Shown piece after piece: positions 27,928 through 36,518 of a DNA stretch of 64,000 bases. The stretch lies in assembly GCA_030704425.1 (NCBI GenBank), contig JAPDHM010000001.1, forward strand, positions 1,178,001-1,242,000, written 5' to 3'. Within the stretch, counting starts at the first letter, position 1. Each line of letters starts with the position of its first letter. The notes beneath the pieces were generated by a model. It ran no database searches. It worked only from the letters and a program-made list of their open reading frames with translations, and was not told the DNA's origin. The translations under genes and the position numbers were made by a program. Origin of the DNA: Rhodobacteraceae bacterium IMCC1909 (GTDB taxonomy: Bacteria > Pseudomonadota > Alphaproteobacteria > Rhodobacterales > Rhodobacteraceae).

Positions 27928-28186
27928 TGCGACCTGCACGTCCCCCGCGCCTGATTTTCTCAGGCGCTGGGGCCAATGCAGCCTGCAGGACAGCGGTCAT
28001 CGGATGATCGGGCTGCCCTGCACCGTAATGCGCTATACAAAAAGCAATATGGGTGGCGGGATCAGCCGTTACAGGCACTTGGATCGCCCAATCAAAGAAG
28101 ATGGTCTTACACTCCGGAGGCGTTATTCCCTCAATCCGGTAGCTTTCCCGGATCAAGCCTTTGGGATCCACATCTTCAACTTTCAT
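27887..28186 (-). CDS. Conserved small protein downstream of glnE
   Basis: ATG 28186 (MKVEDVDPKGLIRESYRIEGI) gives about 99 residues; an ATG at 28201 is also possible. The first ~65 residues look folded (ECKTIFFDWAIQVP, DHPMTAVLQAALAPAP). The tail is Arg/Gly-rich (RRGGRAGRITPEGQRRDG) and overlaps the eda coding end. The start overlaps the glnE stop by 11 bases, which suggests coupling. I know of similar proteins behind glnE in this family, but no function. Confidence 0.68.
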   Translation of the reverse strand: MKVEDVDPKGLIRESYRIEGITPPECKTIFFDWAIQVPVTADPATHIAFCIAHYGAGQPDHPMTAVLQAALAPAPEKIRRGGRAGRITPEGQRRDGQSV

Positions 28187-30929
28187 TACCCTGCCCTTCA
28201 CTCTGTCCCAATATCTGGTCGATCACGTCTGAACATTGCCCGCGGTGTTCGGTGATCATCTGTTTTAAATCCACCTCAGGTCCCATCTTCATGATCCGGC
28301 GCAACCGGGCAAGGCCACCTTCGGCAAAGGCCTCGGATTGCACATCGGTGCCACAGATCAGATGATGCAGAAGGCGTAATTCCGACAGCCAATCGTGTGA
28401 TCGCGCCAAACAGGCAAAATCGGCCGCCACAGGGGCCTGCCCGCGTTGCGCAAAGTGCAATTGTGCCGCGGTCGCCCCCTCTCGACAGCTTTGCATCAAA
28501 GCCATGCCCTGAGCCACCAACTCGATGTCTTGCAGCCCACCAGACCCGCGCTTGAGATCCCAAAGCCCCGATTGCGGTTTTCCCTCGGCCAGGCGGGCGC
28601 GCATATCCCGCAGCCCCGTTAAAATACGGGCCCAATCTGCCTTTTCATCTAAGATTTGCTGACGCAATCGCTCAACAGCCTCACGAAACACGGTTCTGCC
28701 GGTGATGACGCGGCCGCGGGTGAGTGCCAAATGCTCCCAGGTCCAAGCCTCCGCCCGCTGGTAGCTCTCAAACCCTGCAAGCGAGGTCGCCACAGGCCCG
28801 GCTCGGCCCGAAGGGCGCAGACGCATGTCCACCTCATAGAGCCGTCCATGCGCCGTCGGAGCCGTCAGAGCGGTGATAAGCGCTTGGGTCAATCGCGAAA
28901 AATACAGACGGCACGACAGAGGTTTTGCGCCGTCTGACTGCGCATTCACATCCGCATCGAAAATCAAAATCATGTCGAGATCCGATTGAGAAGTCAACTG
29001 CCCGGCGCCAAGCGAGCCCATGGCCAGGGTGGCACAATCGGATTTCGGAATATGACCATATTTAAGTGCAAAATTTTGATGCACAAAGTCAAAGACCGCC
29101 GTCAAAACCGCCTCCGCCAACTGCGCATAATGACTTGCAGCGTCTCGGGGGGTGACTAGACCCTCCAGCAAATGCACGCCAATGCGGAAATGCCACTCTT
29201 TGGTCCAAATGCGGGCCAAATCCAGACCAGATTCATAATCTGTCGCCACCGCCAGCTTCTCAGTCAGCTGCGCCGCCAGAGCCTCAGTTCCCGGCCAAGG
29301 CGCAAAAAACTCACCGCTTAGCACCGCATCCAAGACCCCAGAATTGCGACCCAAATATTGCGCCAGAGCCGGAGCACTCACCACTATATCCGTCAAAAGC
29401 TCAACCAGTTTTGGATTGGCTGCAAAGAGCGAAAACACTTGAATACCCGCTGGCAAGCCGCGCAAAAAATTATCAAAATTGATCAAGGCTTCCTTGGGGT
29501 CTGGGGCCTTTTGCAATCGTGCCAGTGTCTCAGGGCGCAGCATATCAAATAATGCGGTCGCCCGCTCGGAGCGCATGGCCGCATAGCTCGGCCAATGCTG
29601 GGTGATCTCATGGTGGTTCTCTAGGGCAACCTCTGGCGCAGTGGCCGGCGCTGGCGCAAAGAATGACTCCGTTATCGCATGGACCGCGTTCAAATGTGCC
29701 CCTGTTTGGGTGAGAAACTCAGATGCAGACAAACCCAACAACCCTGCGACACGTCCAATCCCCTCATCTGATGTGGGCACGCTTTGCGTTTGCGCGTCGC
29801 GGATCATTTGGATGGCGTGTTCCGTGTGCCGCAAAACCCTATAACTGCGCTGCAACTGGTTCCTGATCGCCTCGGAGATCCAGTCTTTGGCCGCCAGTTG
29901 ATCCAATGCCGCCACAGTTTGGCATGATCGCAAATCCGCATCGCGCCCGCCTGATATGAGTTGTCGTGTTTGGGTGAAAAATTCGATCTCACGAATGCCG
30001 CCCCTGCCCAATTTCACATCATGGCCAGGCACGCTGATCGCACCTCTTGCGCCGGTCTTGGTGCGAATTTTCAAGCGCAGCGCATGGGCTTCCTCAATCG
30101 CGGCGAAATCAAGATAGCGGCGCCACACAAAGGGCACCATCTGATCCAGGAACGCCGCGCCAGCCTTGTGGTCACCAGCACAGACCCGTGCTTTAATAAA
30201 AGCGGCCCGCTCCCATGTACGGCCCAGACTCTCATAATAGTCCAGCGCCGAGCTCATTGCGACGCAAATCGGCGTCACTGATGGATCCGGTCTCAGGCGG
30301 AGATCGGTGCGAAAAACATAGCCATGCTCGGTAATGTCATTGAGCAGTTTGGTTGCCGCACGGGTGACCCGCACCAAAAGTTGGCGCCGCGTTGCGGCTT
30401 CAAAATGATCCATTTCGCGGTCATCAAACATCACCACGAGATCAATATCTGAAGAATAATTGAGCTCTCCCGCCCCCATTTTGCCCATAGAAATAACGAA
30501 TAAGCCAGTTTCTTCCGGCAGCTTGCCCGAGGCTTGATAGGGCGCCAGAGCAGCCTCAAAGGCCAACGTCACGGCCTGGTCGGCAAACTCCGTCAAGGCC
30601 TGGGTCGATTGCGCCAATGAGTAGGCGCCAGAGACTTCCGCCATGGCCAAGAAGCCCGCCACCCGCCGCTTGGCCCGCCGCAGCTCTGGGCCGATATGGC
30701 TTGCGATATCTGGGGGCAAAACATTTTGTAGCGGTGCCGCCAAGGTCACTGCATCAGCCAGCCAGTCTTGCTCTTGGCGCAGCAGGTCGCAAAGATAAGG
30801 GCTACAACCACCGATACCCGTCAAAACCTCCGCCAAGGCACCACTTGCGCCCCAGTCGGCCGCAAGAGCTTGGCCGCGGGCCGTTTCGAATGCAATGGGA
30901 CTGCGCTGGATTGACTCGATAAGTGTCAT
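28176..30929 (-). CDS. glnE: Bifunctional glutamine synthetase adenylyltransferase/deadenylylase
   Basis: Adds and removes AMP on glutamine synthetase in answer to PII and glutamine. The 917-residue protein carries two nucleotidyltransferase domains: GAGELNYSSDIDLVVMF in the N-terminal (deadenylylase) half and GAGQLTSQSDLDMILIF in the C-terminal (adenylylase) half, each followed by a GlnD/GlnE helical domain. VDMRLRPSGRAGP and GGLQDIELVAQ are also family motifs. Length is normal. Confidence 0.96.
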   Translation of the reverse strand: MTLIESIQRSPIAFETARGQALAADWGASGALAEVLTGIGGCSPYLCDLLRQEQDWLADAVTLAAPLQNVLPPDIASHIGPELRRAKRRVAGFLAMAEVSGAYSLAQSTQALTEFADQAVTLAFEAALAPYQASGKLPEETGLFVISMGKMGAGELNYSSDIDLVVMFDDREMDHFEAATRRQLLVRVTRAATKLLNDITEHGYVFRTDLRLRPDPSVTPICVAMSSALDYYESLGRTWERAAFIKARVCAGDHKAGAAFLDQMVPFVWRRYLDFAAIEEAHALRLKIRTKTGARGAISVPGHDVKLGRGGIREIEFFTQTRQLISGGRDADLRSCQTVAALDQLAAKDWISEAIRNQLQRSYRVLRHTEHAIQMIRDAQTQSVPTSDEGIGRVAGLLGLSASEFLTQTGAHLNAVHAITESFFAPAPATAPEVALENHHEITQHWPSYAAMRSERATALFDMLRPETLARLQKAPDPKEALINFDNFLRGLPAGIQVFSLFAANPKLVELLTDIVVSAPALAQYLGRNSGVLDAVLSGEFFAPWPGTEALAAQLTEKLAVATDYESGLDLARIWTKEWHFRIGVHLLEGLVTPRDAASHYAQLAEAVLTAVFDFVHQNFALKYGHIPKSDCATLAMGSLGAGQLTSQSDLDMILIFDADVNAQSDGAKPLSCRLYFSRLTQALITALTAPTAHGRLYEVDMRLRPSGRAGPVATSLAGFESYQRAEAWTWEHLALTRGRVITGRTVFREAVERLRQQILDEKADWARILTGLRDMRARLAEGKPQSGLWDLKRGSGGLQDIELVAQGMALMQSCREGATAAQLHFAQRGQAPVAADFACLARSHDWLSELRLLHHLICGTDVQSEAFAEGGLARLRRIMKMGPEVDLKQMITEHRGQCSDVIDQILGQSEGQGNES

Positions 30930-30974
30930 AACGTCAAACTGCTGAGCAAGTGAGACAACGTCAATGGGGTCACT

Positions 30975-31448
30975 ATGAGTAAAAGCCTGAAACGGGTAAA
31001 ATCTGCACTCTTTACCGCCGATCCTACCCTAGAGGTTATCGAAACAGGTCAGGCCACCACCGCCAAAGCGGCCGCAGAGAGCTTGGGCTGTGCGGTGGAT
31101 CAGATTGCGAAATCTATCCTCTTTGAAGGAACGGTGAGCGGCCAGCTTTATCTGTTTGTAACGGCCGGAGCGCGGCGCGTAGATCTGGAACGGGCGGCGC
31201 TTTTGGCCGGTGAGCCATTGGGCAAGGCCGATGCTGCACGAATCCGCGCCACGACCGGATTTGCCATCGGCGGGGTGAGCCCTTTCGGGCATCTAACGGA
31301 GATATCAACATTTTTTGATGAAACGCTGCTCACCTATCAAATAATCTATGCGGCCGCGGGCACGCCCATCCATGTGTTTGGCTGCGCGCCCCAGAAAATG
31401 GCCAGACTGTGTCAGGGGCGGATTTCCGCCTTTAGCCAAAAAATGTAA
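30975..31448 (+). CDS. YbaK/EbsC-type aminoacyl-tRNA editing protein
   Basis: A 157-residue single-domain protein of the YbaK/ProX superfamily, which removes misacylated amino acids from tRNA. It shows AESLGCAVDQIAKSILF, the Gly-rich TGFAIGGVSPFGH loop, and the C-terminal ARLCQGRISAF. The exact tRNA substrate is not evident. The stop codon lies inside a 19-bp palindrome. Confidence 0.88.
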   Translation: MSKSLKRVKSALFTADPTLEVIETGQATTAKAAAESLGCAVDQIAKSILFEGTVSGQLYLFVTAGARRVDLERAALLAGEPLGKADAARIRATTGFAIGGVSPFGHLTEISTFFDETLLTYQIIYAAAGTPIHVFGCAPQKMARLCQGRISAFSQKM

Positions 31449-31461
31449 AAAAGATTTACAT
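31443..31461. promoter_or_regulatory. Palindromic operator candidate, copy 1
   Basis: ATGTAAA-AAAGA-TTTACAT is a perfect 7-bp inverted repeat with a five-base spacer. It begins at the ybaK-like stop codon. An identical repeat with a different spacer lies 58 bases downstream (centre to centre). The regulator is unknown. Confidence 0.6.
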
Positions 31462-31500
31462 ACCCTCTTGCAAAACAATAAGACCTCTCCCACATCGCAA

Positions 31501-31519
31501 ATGTAAACATTATTTACAT
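31501..31519. promoter_or_regulatory. Palindromic operator candidate, copy 2
   Basis: ATGTAAA-CATTA-TTTACAT has the same half-sites and spacing as the copy at 31443-31461. It ends 17 bases before the ATG of the DUF2852 reading frame, just ahead of its AAAGGAG ribosome site. A promoter could sit between the two copies. Confidence 0.6.
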
Positions 31520-31536
31520 CAACAAAGGAGACCACA

Positions 31537-31959
31537 ATGACCACCCTCGCCCCAGAAGCCACGCATCCCTCGTCGAAAGACGGATGGTTTTCGGCTTGTG
31601 AAATCTGGATGGACCGCAGAGGCAAAGGCGCCTGGATCGCCGCCATGATCCTTGGGTTCATCTTCTTTTAGCCCCTGGGTCTCGCCCTTCTGTTTTATAT
31701 GATCTGGAGCAATCGGATGTTTTCAAAATCTCACTCTTGTTCACGCTCAAAATCATTTTACCGACGCGATGCCTCGAGCGGCAACACGGCATTTGATGCC
31801 TATAAGGCTGACACGCTGCGCCAGCTTGAGGAAGAGCAACAACAATTTGAAACCTTCATGGACCGCCTATGTGCGGCTAAGGACCAATCGGAATTGGACG
31901 AATTTATGAAAGACCGGAGCCGCAAGACAGAAGACAAATCTGCGCAGGCTGAGGCCTAA
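31537..31959 (+). pseudogene. DUF2852 family protein interrupted by an in-frame TAG
   Basis: From ATG 31537 (AAAGGAG ribosome site at 31524-31530) the frame reads 44 residues ending AWIAAMILGFIFF, then TAG (31669-31671), then goes on in the same frame as PLGLALLFYMIWSNRM to TAA at 31957-31959. Joined, this is a ~140-residue protein with the DUF2852 layout: a short N-terminus, one or two membrane segments with a W-P-L-G-type core, and a coiled C-terminus (LRQLEEEQQQFETFMDRL). The stop falls where relatives have Trp, so TGG to TAG is the simplest change. The function of DUF2852 is unknown. An ATG at 31699 could start a truncated product. Confidence 0.7.
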
Positions 31960-32013
31960 CAAACCATAACGCTCCGCCCCTCACGGGTGGAGCGCCTTTG
32001 CGAAAGATTTATT

Positions 32014-32457
32014 ATGACTGATTTACCTGACCCTATTGACCAGGCCGCCTATTACCATAATGTGAACCTCAAGCGTCTAATCGCTTGGTTTATTGATGCG
32101 GTGGCCATCACTTTCATCGCCATCCTCATCAGCGTGTTGACCTTTGGCATTGGCTTTTTCATGTTTGCGGGTATCTGGTTCATCGTGGGATTTTTCTATC
32201 GCTTCCCAGGCCTGACTATTCATTCGTCAACCATGGGCATGCGGATGACTGGCATCGAATTTCGTCAACGCCACGATCGCCCTTTCGATGGGCTTTATGC
32301 GCTGCTGCATACCGCCGGTACAATGATGGCCTATGCCACCAGCTTGCAACCCGTTTCGGTGATTTTAATGCTCATCACCTTCCGCAAACAGGGTTTGGTG
32401 GATCTCATTTTGGCAACGGTGGTCGTTAATCGTGCGGCGCGCCGGTCGTCAAACTAG
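32014..32457 (+). CDS. RDD family membrane protein
   Basis: A 147-residue protein with RDD-domain features: LKRLIAWFIDAVAITFIAIL in the first membrane segment (Arg and Asp being the name-giving residues), a second segment GIGFFMFAGIWFIVGFFY, and the SSTMGMRMTGIEFRQ loop, then a third hydrophobic region. ATG 32014 (MTDLPDP) fits better than the upstream ATG at 31987. The function is unknown; some RDD proteins aid ion or osmolyte transport. It follows the DUF2852 gene by 54 bases. Confidence 0.83.
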   Translation: MTDLPDPIDQAAYYHNVNLKRLIAWFIDAVAITFIAILISVLTFGIGFFMFAGIWFIVGFFYRFPGLTIHSSTMGMRMTGIEFRQRHDRPFDGLYALLHTAGTMMAYATSLQPVSVILMLITFRKQGLVDLILATVVVNRAARRSSN

Positions 32458-32514
32458 GCTTCAGGCCATTTCAGAACGACACGACCGAATTGCGCCGCCC
32501 ATTGGGCGCCCCAC

Positions 32515-32736
32515 TCACTCCCGCCCGTAGGCCACAAGCCGGGCGCGGAGCTGGGCTTGGCTTGCATGGTCAAGCTCTAAGGCAAAGATATGCGCATAAG
32601 TTAAAAAGAAGCATTCCGCATCCATATCCTTAGCCAGATCCGCCGCCTGCGTATAAAGTGTCACGAGCGCGGCGCGATCATCTCGGGCATGGGCTTTGAG
32701 GATCAAAGCATCCAGCGCGGCATCCCTCTCAGCCAC
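32515..32736 (-). CDS. Small conserved protein (73 aa) coupled to Rieske oxygenase gene
   Basis: A GTG at 32734-32736 overlaps the end of the Rieske oxygenase gene by eight bases and opens MAERDAALDALILKAHARDD, with LVTLYTQAADLA and ECFFLTYAHIFALELDH. It is all helical in appearance, resembling a TPR-like repeat pair. The longer frame upstream to 32877 is a shadow of the oxygenase gene. I recall similar small proteins in Rhodobacteraceae but no function. Confidence 0.62.
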   Translation of the reverse strand: MAERDAALDALILKAHARDDRAALVTLYTQAADLAKDMDAECFFLTYAHIFALELDHASQAQLRARLVAYGRE

Positions 32737-33880
32737 GATGGGAAGCGATTTTGCCCGCCATCCAATCGTGATAGCAATGGGTCGGCTCATCCATGACCGG
32801 GCTAAAACGCCCGCCGTCAAAGGTCGGCGCGTGCCGGCCCGATTGCATGCCTTCAACAACGAAAATATCTTCTTCAAAGACCTCTTTCCATTGCCGGGTA
32901 TTCACCGCGCGGTTTGTCGCCTTAGTCTCTTCGGACGCATAGTACAGATGGATATGTTCAACAGTTTTATCATGGGCTTTCGGTTCTAGTACGATGGCAA
33001 AGGCGTGATCACGCTGCACCCCCAAAAGCACATTGGGGTAAACGGTAATATATTCCGCACCCTCGTTCCATTTCTCGGATAGATTTGGAAAATCAGGGAA
33101 GGCCGCAGAGCCATCTTCCGCCTTGAATTGCCGGTAAACGAGCGTTCCCTGGCCAGAAAATTTCCCATATTCAACGATGTTGTAGTGATCCTCTAGTCGC
33201 GAGTAGCTGTTGAGCCCAGGATGGACCCAGGGCAGATGATAGCTTTCGCAATAGTTTTCCACCGCAAGTTTGTAATTGGCCGTAAGCTCCAGCTCAAAGC
33301 GGCTGTCTGCGCCACCGTGGTATAGCGTGCAGTCAAATTCAGACCAACGCGCGATGAGATCGGCATGCACCTCGGTGAAGTCGGGTGCATCGCCTGAGAT
33401 GTTGATGAAGACCACATCCCGCCAGACATAGCTGCGCACCTCATTCAGACCGAGATCGTCTTTGACGATGCTTGGGTGGGTATTATGGCCCGCACCGCCC
33501 ACATGCGGAGTGGAGACCAGCTTACCCTTGGTGGAATAGCACCACGAATGATAGGGGCAGCGGATTGCCCCTTCGATGGTTTTCGCCTCATGCACCAATT
33601 GCATGCCCCGGTGGCGGCAGATATTTTCAAACACCCGCAAATCGCCGTCCTTGTCGCGGATGAGCAGCAGGGGCATGCCAAGAAATTGGATCGGTTTTGC
33701 ATCACCCGGATTTGGCACATCCGCGCCAACGGCAAGCCCGGCCCAAGTGGCTTTGAGCACCGCTTCGCTTTCTTCGGCAAACACAGCTGGATCGATATAA
33801 TGGGCATTGGCCAAGCCGTTCGCCTGCTCCACCGATTGCTGAACTGAGGTGATATCGGTTTGTATGTAATCTTTAGCCAT
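32729..33880 (-). CDS. Rieske-type ring-hydroxylating/demethylating oxygenase, alpha subunit
   Basis: The 383-residue protein has the Rieske [2Fe-2S] ligands Cys88, His90, Cys108 and His111 (CRHRG, CPYHSWCY) and the mononuclear iron site ENYCESYHLPWVHP (His214, His219). Relatives of this type demethylate quaternary amines such as glycine betaine, stachydrine or carnitine (GbcA/CntA-like), but the substrate is not proven here. No reductase gene is adjacent. ATG 33880 is chosen; ATG 33892 is also possible. Confidence 0.85.
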   Translation of the reverse strand: MAKDYIQTDITSVQQSVEQANGLANAHYIDPAVFAEESEAVLKATWAGLAVGADVPNPGDAKPIQFLGMPLLLIRDKDGDLRVFENICRHRGMQLVHEAKTIEGAIRCPYHSWCYSTKGKLVSTPHVGGAGHNTHPSIVKDDLGLNEVRSYVWRDVVFINISGDAPDFTEVHADLIARWSEFDCTLYHGGADSRFELELTANYKLAVENYCESYHLPWVHPGLNSYSRLEDHYNIVEYGKFSGQGTLVYRQFKAEDGSAAFPDFPNLSEKWNEGAEYITVYPNVLLGVQRDHAFAIVLEPKAHDKTVEHIHLYYASEETKATNRAVNTRQWKEVFEEDIFVVEGMQSGRHAPTFDGGRFSPVMDEPTHCYHDWMAGKIASHRG

Positions 33881-34015
33881 AGCGATCTCCATTTACCTTG
33901 GAGCTACGCCCAAAATCTGCGGGAAACTTTTCCCGGCGCGACCAAAACCCAGCCTCTGCGACGTTTTGATGTCGATTTTTGACCATCGTTGAACTGCCAA
34001 CCACAGTTGACCGGC

Positions 34016-34049
34016 CAAACGCAACTGACCAGCAAACGCAACTGACCAG
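34016..34049. repeat. Two tandem copies of a 17-bp unit
   Basis: CAAACGCAACTGACCAG occurs at 34016-34032 and again at once at 34033-34049. It lies in the gap between ilvH and the Rieske oxygenase start, and a partial match (CAGTTGACCGG) precedes it. It could be a binding site or simple slippage. Confidence 0.7.
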
Positions 34050-34066
34050 ACAGACCACCCGTAGTT

Positions 34067-34624
34067 TTAGCCGCGCGAGAGAGCCGCCACGCCGGTGCGG
34101 GCCATTTCTGACAATCCAAGTGGTCGCATGAGATCCGCAAAAGCATCAATTTTCTCTGGACTTCCAACAACTTCAAAGGTGAAGCTGTCTAAAGTGCTGT
34201 CCACCACATTGGCGCGGAAAACATCAGCAAGGCGGAGGGCCTCAACACGCTTTTCACCCTTGCCGCTGACTTTGAACAAAGACAATTCACGCTCCACAGA
34301 GGGGCCCTCAACAGTCAGGTCATGCACGTCATATACTGGGATGATCCGCCCCAACTGCGCTTTGATCTGCTCGATGATTTGTGGTGTGCCGCTGGTGACA
34401 ATGGTAATTCGGCTGGTGTGCCCCTCATGATCCACTTCCGCAACAGTCAGGCTTTCGATATTATAACCCCGTCCCGAAAAAAGGCCAATGACGCGCGCCA
34501 AGACGCCCGGTTCATTGGCCACAAGCACAGCCAGAGTGTGACGCTCGTTGAGATCAGCATGACCAGAGCGCAGGTTGTAGGCGGATTTCGACGACGTGCC
34601 TTTGGTGATGTTCAATGCGTTCAT
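34067..34624 (-). CDS. ilvH: Acetolactate synthase small (regulatory) subunit
   Basis: The 185-residue subunit gives valine feedback control to acetolactate synthase. It has the N-terminal ACT domain (HTLAVLVANEPGVLARVIGLFSGRGYNIESLTV) and the C-terminal regulatory domain (LFKVSGKGEKRVEALRLADVF, FTFEVVGSPEKIDAFADLM). It lies 11 bases after ilvI, in one operon under the ilv leader. Confidence 0.96.
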   Translation of the reverse strand: MNALNITKGTSSKSAYNLRSGHADLNERHTLAVLVANEPGVLARVIGLFSGRGYNIESLTVAEVDHEGHTSRITIVTSGTPQIIEQIKAQLGRIIPVYDVHDLTVEGPSVERELSLFKVSGKGEKRVEALRLADVFRANVVDSTLDSFTFEVVGSPEKIDAFADLMRPLGLSEMARTGVAALSRG

Positions 34625-34635
34625 GTGATCTCTCC

Positions 34636-36387
34636 TTAAACCAAAACCGAGCCAGAGGCGTCGATGGCGCCTTTCATGGCAGCGTTGCCCAAAAGCATTT
34701 CATTATGCGCTTTGCCTGATGGGATCATTGGGAAACAGTTTTCATGTTTTTCCACCAAACAGTCAAAGATCACGGGGCCATCATAGGCCAGCATCTCCAT
34801 AATAGCCTCATCGAGATCAGCCGGATCTGAACATAGGATACCTTTGGCACCAAAGGCCTCCGCCAATTTCACGAAGTCGGGCAAGGATTCGGACCAGCTT
34901 TGCGAATAACGCTCGCCATGCAGCAGCTCTTGCCACTGGCGCACCATGCCTAGGCGTTCATTGTTCAAAATGAACTGCTTCACCGGCAAGCAATATTGTA
35001 CGGCCGTCCCCATTTCTTGCATATTCATCAACCAGCTGGCCTCGCCGGCCACGTTGATCACCAGGCTGCTTGGATGGGCCACTTGCGCCCCAATGGATGC
35101 GGGAACCCCATAGCCCATGGTGCCAAGCCCGCCAGAGGTCATCCAACGATTGGGATCATTAAATGTCATATATTGTGCTGCCCACATCTGATGTTGGCCA
35201 ACTTCCGTAGTAATATATCGATCATGATCTTTCGTCAGCGCTTCAAGCCGCTCCAGCGCATATTGCGGTTTGATCACCTTGCTATCTGCGGCATAATCAA
35301 GGCAACGAATTTTGCGCCATCCATCAATTTCCGCCCACCAGGTTTTCAGGGCTTTGGAATTTGTTTTGCGCCCGCGCGCCTTCCAAACTTTGAGCATATC
35401 CTCCAAAACATGCGCCACATCTCCAAGGATCGGGATGTCTACATGGATCACCTTGTTGATCGAGGAGGCATCAATATCAATATGCGCTTTTATCGACCTG
35501 GGGCTAAAGGCATCAAGCCGGCCAGTGATCCGGTCATCAAATCTTGCGCCAATATTGATCATCAGATCACAATCATGCATCGCCATATTCGCTTCATACA
35601 GACCGTGCATGCCCAACATGCCCAACCAATTGGCACCGTTACCCGGATAACTGCCGAGCCCCATAAGGGTTGAGGTGATCGGGAAGTTTGTGGCTTCAAC
35701 CAATTCGCGCAGCAATTGGCTGGCAATAGGACCAGAGTTGATGACCCCGCCACCGGTATAGAAAACAGGTTTTTCTGCAGTCTCCATCACCGCAACCAAG
35801 GCCGTGATCGCATCAAGATCACCTTTGAGCTGGGGTTGGTAATGCGATTTCATCTTGGCTGGCCCCTCATAGGTGCCATTGGCAAATTGCACATCCTTCG
35901 GGATATCCACCAAAACCGGTCCCGGCCGACCAGAACAGGCCACATGAAAGGCACTATGGAGCGTATGCGCCAAAGCGTCAGTGTCTTTGACCAACCAATT
36001 GTGTTTGGTGCATGGGCGCGTGATGCCAACGGTATCGGCTTCTTGAAATGCATCCGAGCCAATCATGAAGGTCGGCACCTGCCCTGTCAGCACAACCAAA
36101 GGAATGCTGTCCATGAGCGCATCGGTGAGACCCGTCACCGCATTGGTTGCGCCGGGGCCCGAAGTGACAAGAACAACGCCAGGCTTGCCGGTCGAGCGCG
36201 CATAGGCTTCGGCTGCATGCACCGCGCCTTGCTCATGGCGAACCAGAAAATGCTTGATGCTATTTTGTAGAAAAATTTCATCATAAATCGGCAAGACAGC
36301 TCCGCCAGGGTAACCAAACACCGTATCAACCCCTTGATCAATCAGGGCCTGAACCACCATTTTTGCGCCGGACATTGTTTGGGTCAT
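34636..36387 (-). CDS. ilvI: Acetolactate synthase large (catalytic) subunit
   Basis: Makes acetolactate or acetohydroxybutyrate, the first common step to valine, leucine and isoleucine. The 583-residue TPP enzyme has the catalytic Glu in RHEQGAVHAAEAYAR, the FAD/ALS motifs, and the TPP/Mg segment VAGEASWLMNMQEMGTA, where a Glu stands in the place of the more common Asp of GDG-type motifs. It is preceded by a leader peptide and attenuator, so its supply is likely tied to branched-chain aminoacyl-tRNA levels. Confidence 0.97.
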   Translation of the reverse strand: MTQTMSGAKMVVQALIDQGVDTVFGYPGGAVLPIYDEIFLQNSIKHFLVRHEQGAVHAAEAYARSTGKPGVVLVTSGPGATNAVTGLTDALMDSIPLVVLTGQVPTFMIGSDAFQEADTVGITRPCTKHNWLVKDTDALAHTLHSAFHVACSGRPGPVLVDIPKDVQFANGTYEGPAKMKSHYQPQLKGDLDAITALVAVMETAEKPVFYTGGGVINSGPIASQLLRELVEATNFPITSTLMGLGSYPGNGANWLGMLGMHGLYEANMAMHDCDLMINIGARFDDRITGRLDAFSPRSIKAHIDIDASSINKVIHVDIPILGDVAHVLEDMLKVWKARGRKTNSKALKTWWAEIDGWRKIRCLDYAADSKVIKPQYALERLEALTKDHDRYITTEVGQHQMWAAQYMTFNDPNRWMTSGGLGTMGYGVPASIGAQVAHPSSLVINVAGEASWLMNMQEMGTAVQYCLPVKQFILNNERLGMVRQWQELLHGERYSQSWSESLPDFVKLAEAFGAKGILCSDPADLDEAIMEMLAYDGPVIFDCLVEKHENCFPMIPSGKAHNEMLLGNAAMKGAIDASGSVLV

Positions 36388-36412
36388 CTTAATTCACTTT
36401 CATTCTTGGCAT

Positions 36413-36437
36413 AAAAAAACCCCCGTTTTCAGGGGGC
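36413..36437 (-). terminator. ilv attenuator terminator
   Basis: On the minus strand CCCCC-TGAAAAC-GGGGG is followed by seven T, a strong intrinsic terminator only about 25 bases before the ilvI ATG. Placed between the leader peptide and ilvI, it acts as an attenuator rather than the end of a gene. Confidence 0.85.
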
Positions 36438-36467
36438 ATGGGCGAGGCGAATACCATGGGTCTGGTA

Positions 36468-36518
36468 TCAGCAGCGGCCCTCTTGCCGCAGGACGACGAT
36501 TTTATTCATGTCGATCAT
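36468..36518 (-). CDS. ilv leader peptide
   Basis: ATG 36518 to TGA 36468 encodes MIDMNKIVVLRQEGRC. Four branched-chain codons in a row (ATC GTC GTC CTG) sit in the middle. Downstream, GCGGC-AAGAGG-GCCGC and ATACCA-GACCCA-TGGTAT hairpins lie between it and the terminator at 36413-36437. This is the layout of translational attenuation of ilv genes by charged Ile/Val/Leu tRNA. Confidence 0.75.
   Translation of the reverse strand: MIDMNKIVVLRQEGRC

Noticed and set aside
31669-31671. Pyrrolysine or other recoding of TAG in DUF2852
   Set aside because: Other broken genes use TAA and TGA, the MttB-like gene lacks UAG, and no pyl genes are present in the window.
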